Source: Ancylothrix sp. D3o (GTDB lineage Bacteria; Cyanobacteriota; Cyanobacteriia; Cyanobacteriales; Oscillatoriaceae). Taken from it: 64,000 nt of DNA. The translations under genes were made by a program, and so were the position numbers. The DNA lies in the NCBI RefSeq assembly GCF_025370775.1, contig NZ_JAMXEX010000005.1:329230-393229 (forward strand), in the 5' to 3' direction. Within the stretch, counting starts at the first letter, position 1; every line of letters begins with the position of its first letter. Shown one piece after another: positions 1-8,625 of this stretch. The notes below the pieces were generated by a model. That model ran no database searches and was not told where the DNA came from. It saw only the letters and a program-made list of their open reading frames with translations.

Positions 1-276
1 CCCATCATTACTAGGAGTCAACCCCACATCCGACAGAGAAATAGCCTTTTCAATCAAAGACAGCGAAGAGCGGTCATAAGGTTGAATTGCAATTGTAGTT
101 GCATCAGGCGTACTAATATTCGCCAAAGACTTCAGCGCCGTTGGAGTTCCGTAATACTCCACCATCACCTTATCAAGCAAAGAAGAATTTGCCCTGCCGG
201 TGCGAATCGTATTAAAGGCTCGTTGAGTTGACTCAACGCCTTTTTCCATCTGACTTTCAACTTCAGCTAACTTCAC
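1..276 (-). CDS. frr: Ribosome recycling factor, N-terminal part (cut by window edge)
   Basis: Ribosome recycling factor splits post-termination 70S ribosomes together with EF-G. The 92 visible codons carry the N-terminal three-helix-bundle strand of the family: [17 protein letters not shown], then [17 protein letters not shown] and the [12 protein letters not shown] segment. I chose the GTG at 276 because it gives the usual lead-in of about ten residues before MEKGVE; an in-frame ATG exists at 249. With the GTG start the gene overlaps the end of pyrH by 14 bases, which suggests translational coupling. The pyrH-frr order is the common bacterial one. The C-terminal half lies outside the window. 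Confidence 0.95.
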   Translation of the reverse strand, partial: MKLAEVESQMEKGVESTQRAFNTIRTGRANSSLLDKVMVEYYGTPTALKSLANISTPDATTIAIQPYDRSSLSLIEKAISLSDVGLTPSNDG

Positions 277-991
277 AACTACCTCCGACAACTGTACCAA
301 CAGGTTCACCCATAACAGCGCGGTGGATATTCCCCCGCACTGATAGATCAAATACCATAATAGGAATGTTATTTTCTTTACACAATGCAATGGCCGTACT
401 ATCCATCACCCGCAAGTCGTGCATCAAAACATGGCTATATGTCAGAGTTTGAAACCGGCGAGCATTGGGGTTGAGTACAGGATCAGAGTCATAAATCCCG
501 TCCACCTTGGTCGCCTTAAAAATCACATTAGCATCAATTTCAGCCGCTCGCAGCGCCGCTGTGGTATCTGTAGTAAAGAAAGGATTCCCAGAACCGGCCC
601 CAAAAATCACCACCCGACCCTTTTCTAAATGGCGAATGGCTCGGCGGCGGATATAAGGTTCTGCCACTTCCTGCATTGCAATTGCCGTTTGTACCCTTGT
701 GGGAACAGACTTACGTTCAAGAGCATCTTGCAACGTCATTGCATTCATCACCGTAGCGATCATACCAATATAATCGCCCGTTGCCCGATCCATCCCGCCA
801 GCCGCCGCCTTGAGTCCGCGAAAGATATTTCCGCCACCCACCACAACGGCCACCTGGACACCTGTAGCCACCACATCGGCGATCTCTTCAGCGATTTCTT
901 GAACAACAGCCGGATCAATCCCATATCCAAGATCACCCATCAAGGCTTCACCGCTGAGCTTTAACAAAATCCGCTGATAAACTATCCCCAT
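263..991 (-). CDS. pyrH: Uridylate kinase (UMP kinase)
   Basis: PyrH phosphorylates UMP to UDP in pyrimidine nucleotide synthesis as a cytoplasmic hexamer of the amino-acid-kinase fold. The protein is 242 residues, the normal length. It starts with the [10 protein letters not shown] phosphate-binding strand, has the [10 protein letters not shown] glycine-rich loop at about residues 49-58, the Asp-rich [10 protein letters not shown] stretch, and the GTGNP-like [15 protein letters not shown] motif near residues 130-145 that is diagnostic of bacterial UMP kinases. The 3' end overlaps the frr start, so both are probably one transcript. Nothing is missing from the family motifs. Confidence 0.97.
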   Translation of the reverse strand: MGIVYQRILLKLSGEALMGDLGYGIDPAVVQEIAEEIADVVATGVQVAVVVGGGNIFRGLKAAAGGMDRATGDYIGMIATVMNAMTLQDALERKSVPTRVQTAIAMQEVAEPYIRRRAIRHLEKGRVVIFGAGSGNPFFTTDTTAALRAAEIDANVIFKATKVDGIYDSDPVLNPNARRFQTLTYSHVLMHDLRVMDSTAIALCKENNIPIMVFDLSVRGNIHRAVMGEPVGTVVGGSCEVS

Positions 992-1040
992 GAATTCTTA
1001 TTTCTCGCTTATAATTATTCCACCCTACGATAGCAGCATT

Positions 1041-1086
1041 TAGTCATTAGTCATTAGTCATTAATCATTAGCCATTAGTCATTAGT
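1041..1086. repeat. Heptanucleotide STRR (tagtcat type)
   Basis: About six tandem copies of a 7-base unit (tagtcat with tagccat/taatcat variants) fill the gap between pyrH and the next gene. Such short tandemly repeated repetitive sequences are typical of filamentous cyanobacterial intergenic DNA. Confidence 0.8.
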
Positions 1087-1144
1087 TTAGGGCCGGCACC
1101 CGTTGCACGGCCCCTACTTTCAGAAAGAACATTCGGACAAATGA

Positions 1145-1699
1145 CTACTGTCGCCACTTCACCGAACAACCCACCGGCTCAGTTTGGGGAATACTCACCG
1201 GCTCACCGGCCAGCAGTTGGCTGATAGCGTTTCGCAGATACTCCACCGTCACAGCTTGCTCATCATTGGCATTATCATCTATTTGACCGCGATAACAAAC
1301 CACCCCACCGGCATCCAGCAAAAACACTTCTGGCGTTTTTTCCGCCCCAAAACAATGCGCCACATCCTGCGTCACATCCCGAATGTAGGGAAAATTAAGA
1401 GAATTTTCGGCAGCAAAAGTTTTCATGTTCTCAAAACTGTCATCGGGATACTGAACAGCATCATTAGCATTAATGCCGATCAACTTTACCCCTTGCGCTT
1501 CAAAATCCGCTTGAATTTGTTTAAGCCGGTTTAAATACCAGCGCACATAAGGACAGTGATTACACATAAAAACCACCACCACCGCTCGAAATTCCTCCAA
1601 ATAACGAGCTAAATGATGCACTTGTTCATCAGTTCCGGGCAGTTCAAAATCAGGAGCGTAGGCGCCAAGGGGAGTAGCCGTCATTTCGATTCCACTCAT
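1145..1699 (-). CDS. Thioredoxin-like redoxin (AhpC/TSA-type fold)
   Basis: A 184-residue thioredoxin-fold protein without signal peptide, so presumably cytoplasmic. Near residue 45 it has the strand VVVVFMCNHCPYVRWYLN: the CxxC pair is C-N-H-C, as in the thioredoxin-family relatives of AhpC/TlpA rather than classic CGPC thioredoxins. Later come IGINAND and the TPEVFLLD cis-proline strand expected of the fold. The N-terminus (YAPDFELPGTDE) is the usual peroxiredoxin-like opening. It probably acts as a thiol-disulfide or peroxide reductase; the substrate cannot be told. It stands alone between pyrH and speB, both on the same strand but separated by repeats. Confidence 0.85.
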   Translation of the reverse strand: MSGIEMTATPLGAYAPDFELPGTDEQVHHLARYLEEFRAVVVVFMCNHCPYVRWYLNRLKQIQADFEAQGVKLIGINANDAVQYPDDSFENMKTFAAENSLNFPYIRDVTQDVAHCFGAEKTPEVFLLDAGGVVCYRGQIDDNANDEQAVTVEYLRNAISQLLAGEPVSIPQTEPVGCSVKWRQ

Positions 1700-1778
1700 T
1701 TTCTACAAATCGTCTGAATTACAATCGTGCCACAATTGGTAAAGGCTGTCGGTGAGGTTTTTTCGTGGTTAGGGGATT

Positions 1779-2693
1779 TTACCAGCCGCAAGCCGTTGCT
1801 TTATAGCCAATAATTTTGTACACGAGTTTGGCGGCTGTAAATTCTGATACCACCGAATCCACCAGCGGGGCTAATTCCATTACATCACACCCAATAACTT
1901 CATGCTTCTCAAAAACTCGCCGGATAAATGTTGTCAGCGAATACCAGTTTAATCCTCCTGGTTCGGGAGTGCCCACACCTGGAATTAATGTCGGATCTAA
2001 ACCATCTAAATCGATGGTAAAAAACACTTTTTTTGTTTGGATAGTTGCCAGGGCTTTTTCCATCCAGTCGGGTTGAGCGACAATTTCTCGTGCTCGAAAT
2101 ACGGCTAAATTTTTGGCTTTGATCAAATCCGCTTCTTCTTTACAAATTGCCCGAATGCCTATTTGCAGGGTTGGTAATCCCATATCAACAATCCGCCGCA
2201 TTACACAAGCATGATTGTGAATTGAATCGTGATATTCGTGGCGTAAATCGCCGTGTGCATCTACTTGAATGACGGTAAACGGTTCATCGGCGTAGGCTTT
2301 GCGATAGGCTTCTACGACTCCAGCAGTAATGCTGTGTTCGCCTCCCAAAGCGATGACAAATTTACCATCTTTGATTAGTTGGTAAGTTGTTTTTTCGGTG
2401 ACTTCTAGCATTTCTGAGGAACTCACCGGCCGGTTATCTCGCGTATCTGCTATCGCCTGGTGTGTATAAATACCAACTTCGTAGCAAATTTCGCGGTCGA
2501 GTTCTTCGTCGTAGCATTCAAGTTGATCGGAAGCGTTTAACAGTTCCGCCGGCCCGTTTTGGCAGCCGCGTCGGTAGGTTGTGGTGGCTTCGTAGGGGAT
2601 GGGTAAGATCACGACGCGAGCATCTTGGTAATTCCATTCAATTTCAGCACCAAGGAAAGGCTGCATCTCAGCGACAGGGGTTAACACCGGCAT
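1779..2693 (-). CDS. speB: Agmatinase-type ureohydrolase
   Basis: A 304-residue member of the arginase/agmatinase family. Binuclear metal ligands are all visible: GGEHSIT (about residue 118), DAHGDL (about 145) followed by HNHACVMRR, and DLDGLDPTLIPGVGTPEPGG (about 228). DVMELAPLVD closes the active site. Agmatinase hydrolyses agmatine to putrescine and urea for polyamine synthesis. Cyanobacterial members of this family also include nickel-dependent guanidine hydrolases, so the substrate should be regarded as open; no hypA/hypB-like maturation genes are next to it, which favours agmatinase. The gene is isolated, with about 80 bases to the thioredoxin-like gene downstream. Confidence 0.88.
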   Translation of the reverse strand: MPVLTPVAEMQPFLGAEIEWNYQDARVVILPIPYEATTTYRRGCQNGPAELLNASDQLECYDEELDREICYEVGIYTHQAIADTRDNRPVSSSEMLEVTEKTTYQLIKDGKFVIALGGEHSITAGVVEAYRKAYADEPFTVIQVDAHGDLRHEYHDSIHNHACVMRRIVDMGLPTLQIGIRAICKEEADLIKAKNLAVFRAREIVAQPDWMEKALATIQTKKVFFTIDLDGLDPTLIPGVGTPEPGGLNWYSLTTFIRRVFEKHEVIGCDVMELAPLVDSVVSEFTAAKLVYKIIGYKATACGW

Positions 2694-2873
2694 ATCTGCA
2701 ATTATTAGAAAAAATAGGCAACACTTTTAAATCGTGACATATTCTGGCGCTGTCTGAGTTTATTTGTCAAACACGGATTTATCAAAAGTCTTTGGCCGGC
2801 TGCTAGGTCAAGAAACAATCAACCAATGCACAATGAATTAGGAACGATAAACGATCAACCATCAACAACTGCT

Positions 2874-3770
2874 ATGACTTCTTTAACTTCTGCGTCTATA
2901 AAGCCTTTAACCTGGATGTGGCGGGGGTTTCCGATTCGTTATCAGGCTGCCGGTGAAACGGGGCCGGCGGTGGTGCTGATACACGGTTTTGGGGCTTCTT
3001 GCGGTCATTGGCGCAAAAATATAGCGGTGTTGGCTGAGACTTGTCGAGTTTTTGCCCTTGATTTGATTGGGTTTGGCGGTTCGGCTAAACCGGCCCCCAA
3101 TGTGGAAATTTCCTATACTTTTGAAACCTGGGCCCAGCAAATTGCCGATTTTTGCCGCGAGGTTGTCGGGGGTTCTGCTTTTCTGGTTGGTAATTCTATC
3201 GGTTGTGTGGCGGTTATGCAGGCGGCGGTCGATTTTCCTGATTTGGCGCGGGGGGTGGCGTTGCTGAATTGTTCTCTGCGTTTGCTGCACGAGCGTAAAC
3301 GTGCTACTTTGCCTTGGTATCGCCGGTTTGGTGCTGGAGTAGCACAAAAAATGCTTGCTTTTAAGCCAGTCAGTCAAGTATTTTTTAATTCAATTGCAAA
3401 GCCGGCAACGGTGCGGAAAATTTTGTTGAAGGCATACCGACGTGCTGATGCTGTAACGGATGAATTGATCGAATTGATCCTCGAACCGGCACGCGATCAA
3501 GGCGCAGTCGAAGTATTTGTTGCCTTTACTGCCTACTCTCAAGGGCCGTTACCAGAAGATTTACTGCCGATCTTACCTTGCGGAGCGATTATTTTATGGG
3601 GAACTGATGATCCTTGGGAACCTATATCACTAGGAAAAGAATTTGTCAAGTATCCCCAGGTAGAAAAATTTATTCCCTTGGAGGGGGTGGGACATTGCCC
3701 GCAGGATGAGGCGCCGGAGTTGGTCAATCCTATTTTGCAGCAGTGGATTTTAGAAAAGTCTGGCGTCTAG
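2874..3770 (+). CDS. Alpha/beta-fold hydrolase
   Basis: A cytoplasmic alpha/beta hydrolase of about 298 residues. The oxyanion HG motif is in VVLIHGFGASCGHWRKN, the nucleophile elbow is GNSIGC (Ser), the acid is probably in WGTDDPWEP, and the catalytic His is in GVGHCPQDEAPE near the C-terminus. It resembles the cyanobacterial and plastid hydrolases related to pheophytinase and epoxide hydrolases, but the substrate is not evident. An upstream ATG at 2826 would add 16 residues of low-complexity sequence made of repeat-like DNA, so I prefer the ATG at 2874. It is transcribed divergently from speB. Confidence 0.85.
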   Translation: MTSLTSASIKPLTWMWRGFPIRYQAAGETGPAVVLIHGFGASCGHWRKNIAVLAETCRVFALDLIGFGGSAKPAPNVEISYTFETWAQQIADFCREVVGGSAFLVGNSIGCVAVMQAAVDFPDLARGVALLNCSLRLLHERKRATLPWYRRFGAGVAQKMLAFKPVSQVFFNSIAKPATVRKILLKAYRRADAVTDELIELILEPARDQGAVEVFVAFTAYSQGPLPEDLLPILPCGAIILWGTDDPWEPISLGKEFVKYPQVEKFIPLEGVGHCPQDEAPELVNPILQQWILEKSGV

Positions 3771-4457
3771 TTTTGGGAGGTTTTTGGGGCCGGTGTTTTT
3801 TTGAAGTTGCTTCGTTTGCATCTTTCAACGAGTAAAGCGTTTCCCCACTCTGGGGGGAAATTAGTTAAATGCAAACCATGCTTGTAGAAAAAAAAGTTGT
3901 GAAAACTCCCTATGATTAGTAAGTAGAAGCACTTAATTATTTGTAGGATGGGTAGAGCGTAAGCGTACCGTGATAGTTGGCGTAGCCTAACCCATCAAAG
4001 CCTTGAGAGTGTTGGGTTTCGTTCCTCTACCCAACCTACATTACACCCTGAGTTTAATTAAGTTGACTTACTTAACTAGCAACCAAACCTCTACAAGCAA
4101 ACAACGGCTCCCCTCCCTGTTAAAAACACAACAGAAATTAACTCAAAAACAACTTAAAACAACCAAATTTTCTGAAAATTGCTGATTAAAAGCCTCCATA
4201 AATTACATCAAAACTTAAATCCAACTAAAAAAAGCCAAATTAACTTTCTGGAACCAAAGACCCCGCCCCTCTCCCCAACCACCGGCACCAGAATCTTTTT
4301 TGATCAAATTTCGTCCTTAAAATCAGACCAACCCTCAACCCCCTCCAGATGTCCGCCCCCCGGAGTTCGTGCTAACACAGAAGAGGGTAGCGAGTCGCCT
4401 GAGAGTGCATCAGAATTTGGTATTCCTTGATAAACAAAGCCTTAGAGGATTTTGCTC
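3771..4457. other. Long intergenic region before the COP23 gene
   Basis: No convincing gene is present in these 687 bases. Two short open frames (4003-4185, 4179-4430) have low-complexity, Lys/Thr/Ser-rich translations without a ribosome binding site and are probably noise. The left part holds a long palindromic repeat. From about 4040 the plus strand becomes strongly C/A-rich. The promoter and 5' leader of the COP23 gene must lie in the right part; I could not fix a promoter. Confidence 0.6.
3942..4040. repeat. Palindromic dispersed repeat (gtaggttgggt family)
   Basis: The left arm tgtaggatgggtagag faces the right arm ctctacccaacctaca about 70 bases away, so the segment can fold into a long hairpin. 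Related units with the same arms occur at 21062-21116 and 21891-21924, so this is a dispersed palindromic family rather than a gene-specific signal. Confidence 0.7.
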
Positions 4458-5165
4458 ATGTCACAAAAAACACTTAGACAAATCGCCTTATCCTTGGGAG
4501 TTAGTCTCCTATTTGCAGCCCCCGCAGTAGCCCAACTCACACCCAATAACCCCAACCGCTCAAATATAAGAATTCCGCCCAACGAAGACCCCCAAGCAAG
4601 CGACGAGTCTACGCAAAGAGCAGAGGGTCAAAAATTCGCTTGTGAGATGGTTAACGGACAATACACTGTAATGTATTATCCCGATAGCCAAAGTAATCAA
4701 GGTAATGCCTGGGCTACACCTAGTGCTTTAGGCGGTGGTTGGACACCCGAACGCCGGTGTAACGAAATCAGCCGCCGTCTGGAAAGCTACCGGCCCGATG
4801 GTTTAGAAGAACTCAGCACCAGCAAAGTCAATAACTACGACATTGTGTGTGTCACCACTCAAGCAAACTCTGCTTGTCGGATTGTCTTTACTGTGCCACC
4901 GGGTCAAGATCCTAAAATCACCCGTGATCGCGTCTTTGAAAATTTAACCGTTGCGGATAGCGGTCAACAAACCGATGCCGTCAATACGTTTATAGATGGC
5001 GGCGCAAACAATCAAATTTTGCGAGATATTTTAGGCGTTGACCCCGCCTCCACAATGGGAGGAAGACCGGCCCGAAACCGCTCACAATACTCACCAAATA
5101 GCATCAATTTACGTCCCTTCCTGTCCCCTGCTGATGGTGGTACAGGCAGCCGGTTGAGATATTGA
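4458..5165 (+). CDS. COP23 domain secreted protein
   Basis: A 235-residue exported protein. The first about 27 residues form a signal peptide (basic MSQKTLR, hydrophobic ALSLGVSLLFAA, cleavage after AVAQ). The rest matches the COP23 (circadian oscillating 23-kDa protein) family: FACEMVNGQYTVMYY, GGGWTPERRCNEISRRLE, and a Cys pair in VCVTTQANSACRIVF. Four cysteines suggest two disulfides. COP23 was described as a membrane-associated clock-regulated protein; its function is unknown. I start at the ATG at 4458; an upstream TTG adds only two residues. The TGA stop lies at 5163-5165, exactly where the right end of an IS605-type element begins, so the native C-terminus may have been replaced. Confidence 0.85.
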   Translation: MSQKTLRQIALSLGVSLLFAAPAVAQLTPNNPNRSNIRIPPNEDPQASDESTQRAEGQKFACEMVNGQYTVMYYPDSQSNQGNAWATPSALGGGWTPERRCNEISRRLESYRPDGLEELSTSKVNNYDIVCVTTQANSACRIVFTVPPGQDPKITRDRVFENLTVADSGQQTDAVNTFIDGGANNQILRDILGVDPASTMGGRPARNRSQYSPNSINLRPFLSPADGGTGSRLRY

Positions 5166-5330
5166 CACTCCCCTGCCTAAAGGCGCGGGGATTCTTCACT
5201 CAAAGACTCAACTTGCCCTGACAGGACTGCTCCAATCAAAGTAGAGGTTAAATCTCCTGAAGCGTTCGGGTCTAAAACCCAAGTTCCGGTATGCCCTACC
5301 GTACTCAAGGCTAATTTCAGAATATTGATA
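5162..5330 (-). ncRNA. Putative omega-RNA at the element right end
   Basis: TnpB nucleases of this type use a guide RNA encoded over the 3' end of tnpB and the right end of the element, with the guide taken from flanking DNA. The hairpin-bearing right end here sits in that position on the minus strand. The guide would then be the flanking COP23 sequence just below position 5162. This is inferred from position and family knowledge; limits are approximate. Confidence 0.35.
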
Positions 5331-6388
5331 GCTGCATTCCAATCTCTATCTAAAACGAATCCACATTCACAGACATGGGTTCTCACGGATAGAGATTTCT
5401 TGACGACGGCACCACAGCTAGAGCATTCCTGAGAAGTATAAGCAGGATTCACTGCTACAGTGATTTTGCCAAACTTCCTTCCGAAATACTCCAACCATTT
5501 TCTGAACTGATACCAACCCGCATCATTAATCGACTTAGCGAGACAGTGATTCTTGACCAGATTCTTAATCCTCAAGTCTTCATAGGCGACCAAATCGTTA
5601 GATTGGACTACGCAACGCGCCAGTCTCTTAGCGTGTTCTTCACGTTGCCTACTTATTTTGAGGTGTACTCGTCCTAGTCGATTAATGGCTTTCTTGCGAT
5701 TGGCAGAGCCTTTCTTTTTGCGGGAAACACGGCGTTGACGGAATTTCATCCGTTTCTCGCCAATTCGATAAAACCAAGGTGATGGTTCACTATGTCCATT
5801 ACTATCGGTGTAGAACTCTTTAAGTCCTACATCTAATCCAATAGTTTTGCCTGTGGGTTGTGTTTCAACTTTAGTGTCTGCACTAATTAGGAATTGGACA
5901 TAATACCCGTCAGCACGACGGATTAACCTGACTCGTTTTATCTGGTCTAACTGGTAGAAGTTTAAATCCCACGTTCCCTTGAGTTTGAGTTTACCAATTT
6001 CTTTTTTGTCGGTAAAAGTTATCTGTTTTCTTGTCTCAGAAAGTTTCCATCCGCTCGTCTTGTACTCGACTGAACGGTAATTCTTTTTGAATTTTGGATA
6101 CCCTTTCTTTCCCGCCATAGCTTTCTTGCAGTTGTCGTAAAACCGAGCAATAGCAGAGTAGGCTCTCTCAACAGATGTTTGGCAAGCATGAGAGTTCAAG
6201 TCTTTCACAAAGGCATATTCAGCCCTTAACGCCGTGTTGTAGCGATACAGTTCTTTCTGTCCCACCCCTCGGTTATCCATCCAATACCGGATACACTTGT
6301 TGCGGACAAATTGAGCGGTTTGAATCGCTTCATCAATGGCTGTATATTGAGTTGCTTTCCCTTGTGCCTTGAACTCTAAAACTATCAT
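5177..6388 (-). CDS. tnpB: TnpB RNA-guided nuclease / IS605 OrfB-type protein
   Basis: A 403-residue TnpB, a normal length. An N-terminal OrfB helix-turn-helix/WED-like part runs to about residue 170. The RuvC site is complete: Asp in GLDVGLKEF (about 195), Glu in VAYEDLRIKNL (about 270) and Asp in DRDWNAAINI (about 350). A zinc ribbon sits between the last two (CSSCG and CECG). TnpB proteins are RNA-guided DNA endonucleases that help IS200/IS605 elements persist, and are the ancestors of Cas12. The frame is uninterrupted and no key residue is missing, so the protein is probably active. The start is the ATG 5' of MIVLEFKAQG, close to the element left end. Confidence 0.93.
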   Translation of the reverse strand: MIVLEFKAQGKATQYTAIDEAIQTAQFVRNKCIRYWMDNRGVGQKELYRYNTALRAEYAFVKDLNSHACQTSVERAYSAIARFYDNCKKAMAGKKGYPKFKKNYRSVEYKTSGWKLSETRKQITFTDKKEIGKLKLKGTWDLNFYQLDQIKRVRLIRRADGYYVQFLISADTKVETQPTGKTIGLDVGLKEFYTDSNGHSEPSPWFYRIGEKRMKFRQRRVSRKKKGSANRKKAINRLGRVHLKISRQREEHAKRLARCVVQSNDLVAYEDLRIKNLVKNHCLAKSINDAGWYQFRKWLEYFGRKFGKITVAVNPAYTSQECSSCGAVVKKSLSVRTHVCECGFVLDRDWNAAINILKLALSTVGHTGTWVLDPNASGDLTSTLIGAVLSGQVESLSEESPRL

Positions 6389-6470
6389 TTGACGTGGAAA
6401 ACTTCTACGCCAAATATTCTAGCATCCTATAGCCGTCCTGGAAGGACGGGGCTTGTATCCCATTTCTCAT

Positions 6471-6516
6471 GGTCAATTGTCATTGGTCAATTGTCATTGG
6501 TCATTGGTCATTGGTC
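6471..6516. repeat. STRR (ggtcatt/ggtcaattgtcatt type)
   Basis: Tandem ggtcatt and gtcaattgtcatt units directly outside the left end of the TnpB element. They may have been present at the target before insertion. Confidence 0.75.
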
Positions 6517-6600
6517 AAAAGTAGGGGCGGTTATGGCGTTCGCTAGTACCGAGGTTTAAGCATCCCAGAGAAAACCTCAATAAACCGGCCTCTACTTTTG
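6516..6600. repeat. Small palindromic element
   Basis: Arms caaaagtagggg and cctctacttttg are inverted at the two ends of an 85-base segment, and an inner hairpin (gaggttt facing aaacctc) lies between them. It looks like a small dispersed palindrome or MITE-like unit between two minus-strand genes. No open frame is inside. Confidence 0.55.
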
Positions 6601-6608
6601 CCTTTTCA

Positions 6609-6630
6609 CAAATGACAAATGACAATTGAC
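6609..6630. repeat. STRR (caaatga type) directly after an LCP stop codon
   Basis: Three short tandem caaatga/caattga units begin three bases downstream of the stop codon of the LytR-CpsA-Psr gene. The same placement occurs after the lipoprotein gene near 17571. Confidence 0.7.
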
Positions 6631-6632
6631 CT

Positions 6633-8051
6633 TTACCAAGTACCCGCCGGCTTATTTTGGTTTTGCTGTTCTAACCAATCTTCCCCAACTTGAATCGTGA
6701 CATCCGTTCGCAAAGCCCCCGTACTTTCTACCCGTACCTCCCCAAAACCAAGCGAATCTCGCACAGCATTTGCAGCTTCCATATTCCCAGACTGTGCCAC
6801 AATTCGAGTCACCTTCAACGGTTCATTCCAAGGTTTGGCGATTACTACATTCCGATAACCAGAAGTTTGTAAACTATTCACCAAGTCATTCACCGCCGTT
6901 TCCGAATTCGTACTATCTTGAATTGCCACCCTCATAGTTCGCGGCTCAATAACTTTATAAGACTCATTATCTGTGCCGGTTTCAAAATGTTGGGATTTAA
7001 TCGCATCAATTCCATTAAAATCGGGCAACCAATAACTCGCCTGATATTGTTTCGGATCACTAAACTCGCCTGGTAACATTAACATTTGCACATTAGAGCG
7101 CTGAAGTTCCGAAGCAAAACCAACCAAAGCCACCAACTCTTCTATCGTTAAATTTGTATCTATATGTTCTTGAATCACCGAAACAATTTTAGGCAAACGT
7201 ACTATTGTTGCTGGATTTAACGTTTGCTCCATCAAAGCTCTCATCAGAATTTGTTGGCGCTGAATTCTGCCAATATCTCCCAATTCATCATATCTAAAAC
7301 GCAAAAACTGTAACGCTTGATTACCATTTAATCTTTGCTTACCGGCCTTGAGATCAATATACAAATGTTGCGAATCATCCTTGTATTTCATATCTTTGAG
7401 AACGTGAATTTCCACACCTCCCAAAGCATCCACTAATTTCTCTACCGCTTGCACATTAACCCGCACATAACGGTCAACTGCAACACCTCCCATAAGTTCG
7501 CCGATAGCTTTAGCGCTTAAAGCCGGCCCCCCATAATAATTTGCTTCATTAATTTTCGTCACTCCTACCCCTTCCACCAAAGTCCGCGTATCTCTGGGAA
7601 TCGAAAGTACAGCCAATTTTTTTGTTTCAGGATTAAATCTCACCAGCAGCATTGTATCTGCTAAACCGTCTAAAGAATTGACCAAAGCTTGATATCCCAC
7701 ATTTGGCTGAGGATTTTTTTCTAAATCGCTGGTGAGGACTTTTGTGCCAAGCAGTAAAATATTTACCGGACGAGTTAACTCTGGCATCCGCATACTCATA
7801 GAAGTAGAAATGCGTTCCCCAGATCCAAATACGGCTGCTTCTTCAGGGCTAAGCCTACTTTGCATAAGCGGTGTACTCGAAAGCGACACCGCCAATAAAG
7901 CACCGGCGGTAGCTGAAAGCATCGCCACGCCGGTTAAACCTAAACCCAGCCACATCCAATGTCCGCGAGTTGTGCTTTTGCTCTTGTTGCGGTTAATGGG
8001 TAGGGAAGGTTGCGGACTAGACGGTTGATTGGGGATATTTTGAGCAGACAC
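6633..8051 (-). CDS. LytR-CpsA-Psr (LCP) family protein with LytR_C domain
   Basis: LCP proteins transfer lipid-linked glycopolymers to the cell envelope. After a short cytoplasmic N-terminus rich in Pro and Ser there is one membrane helix (MWLGLGLTGVAMLSATAGAL). The LCP domain follows: DTMLLVRFNP, the Arg-containing SIPRDTRT, KINEANYYGGP, DALGGVEI, and FLRFRYDELGDIGRIQRQQ with the conserved Arg residues. The C-terminal about 100 residues (MRVAIQDSTNSETAV onward) form a LytR_C domain. I choose the GTG at 8051 (protein 472 residues) because a GAGG lies eight bases upstream; an upstream ATG at 8123 would add a Cys/Phe-rich tail that looks non-coding. In cyanobacteria these proteins are linked to surface polysaccharide attachment. 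Confidence 0.88.
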   Translation of the reverse strand: MSAQNIPNQPSSPQPSLPINRNKSKSTTRGHWMWLGLGLTGVAMLSATAGALLAVSLSSTPLMQSRLSPEEAAVFGSGERISTSMSMRMPELTRPVNILLLGTKVLTSDLEKNPQPNVGYQALVNSLDGLADTMLLVRFNPETKKLAVLSIPRDTRTLVEGVGVTKINEANYYGGPALSAKAIGELMGGVAVDRYVRVNVQAVEKLVDALGGVEIHVLKDMKYKDDSQHLYIDLKAGKQRLNGNQALQFLRFRYDELGDIGRIQRQQILMRALMEQTLNPATIVRLPKIVSVIQEHIDTNLTIEELVALVGFASELQRSNVQMLMLPGEFSDPKQYQASYWLPDFNGIDAIKSQHFETGTDNESYKVIEPRTMRVAIQDSTNSETAVNDLVNSLQTSGYRNVVIAKPWNEPLKVTRIVAQSGNMEAANAVRDSLGFGEVRVESTGALRTDVTIQVGEDWLEQQNQNKPAGTW

Positions 8052-8161
8052 AAAGGAAACCTCACACACACAAAAAAAGGGGCCAGACAAAACATTGAAA
8101 TGTGAAAAGAAAACACCGAACAAGGAAAAATTAAGTGCTTTTCACGATACATCCTCTATTT

Positions 8162-8518
8162 TTAGGGAAGCCGGTCGCTCAAGTCACTAAACCCAGGCAA
8201 CCAAATCGGCTGCCGTTTCCACACACGATACATGAGAGCAACACTGATGACAAAATAGCTAGAAGTTACGACACTACTCATTATTAACAGGGGAAGTGTC
8301 ATAAATTCCGCAGATTTAGCGCTTGTTTCCAGCAGCAGGTAGGAACTGAGCCACACAAAGGCCAAAGTACAAGCCAGCCGGCTAACGGCGCGTTCTTGAG
8401 GGTTGCCTTTGCGCTGGTAAAGCGTCCAGACGGCAGGAAAAAAGCCAAGGACGGGAACCAGATACAAGTATAGGTTTAAGTGCTTAGGGTCGCTGTTGTC
8501 AAATTTGTTGTTTGTCAT
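8162..8518 (-). CDS. Small integral membrane protein, unknown function
   Basis: A 118-residue protein with about three hydrophobic helices: LNLYLYLVPVLGFFPAVWTL, a second around LACTLAFVWLSSYLLLE and a third around MSSVVTSSYFVISVALMYRV. It resembles short conserved cyanobacterial membrane proteins without assigned function. The ATG at 8518 lies inside a caaatga tandem repeat, so the repeat itself supplies the start codon and the untranslated leader. It is 110 bases upstream of the LCP gene on the same strand and could be cotranscribed with it. Confidence 0.65.
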   Translation of the reverse strand: MTNNKFDNSDPKHLNLYLYLVPVLGFFPAVWTLYQRKGNPQERAVSRLACTLAFVWLSSYLLLETSAKSAEFMTLPLLIMSSVVTSSYFVISVALMYRVWKRQPIWLPGFSDLSDRLP

Positions 8519-8537
8519 TTGTCATTTGTCATTTGTT
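8508..8537. repeat. STRR spanning a start codon
   Basis: Four tandem tttgtca units (read on the plus strand) overlap the first codons of the small membrane protein on the minus strand. Confidence 0.7.
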
Positions 8538-8582
8538 AGGGGGATGGGGGGATGGCAGATCATATTGCCTACCCCACAGTGG

Positions 8583-8621
8583 AGCAGGCATCTTGCCTGC
8601 TTGCTGGCTTGCCTGCTTGCC
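8583..8621. repeat. Short ttgcctgc repeat
   Basis: A ttgcctgc/ttgctggc unit is repeated about four times just past the 3' end of the subtilase gene. It has no coding signal. Confidence 0.5.
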
Positions 8622-8625
8622 TCAT

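Larger units (their letters stand above)
5162..6464 (-). mobile_element. IS605/IS1341-type element carrying only tnpB
   Basis: Both ends are subterminal hairpins as in IS200/IS605 elements. The right end holds a stem with cccctgcc facing ggcgcgggg and, read on the minus strand, finishes in TCAA like known right-end cleavage sites. The left end near 6430-6465 holds a stem with cgtcct facing aggacg. No inverted repeats or target duplication are expected in this group. There is no Y1 transposase (TnpA), so the element would need one in trans. The left boundary is approximate. The right end abuts the COP23 stop codon. Confidence 0.75.

Noticed and set aside
2907..3377. 156-residue minus-strand open frame
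   Set aside because: Antisense of the alpha/beta hydrolase; no independent support.
4003..4430. Two short plus-strand open frames before the COP23 gene
   Set aside because: Low-complexity translation, no start signal, C/A-rich background creates long frames by chance.
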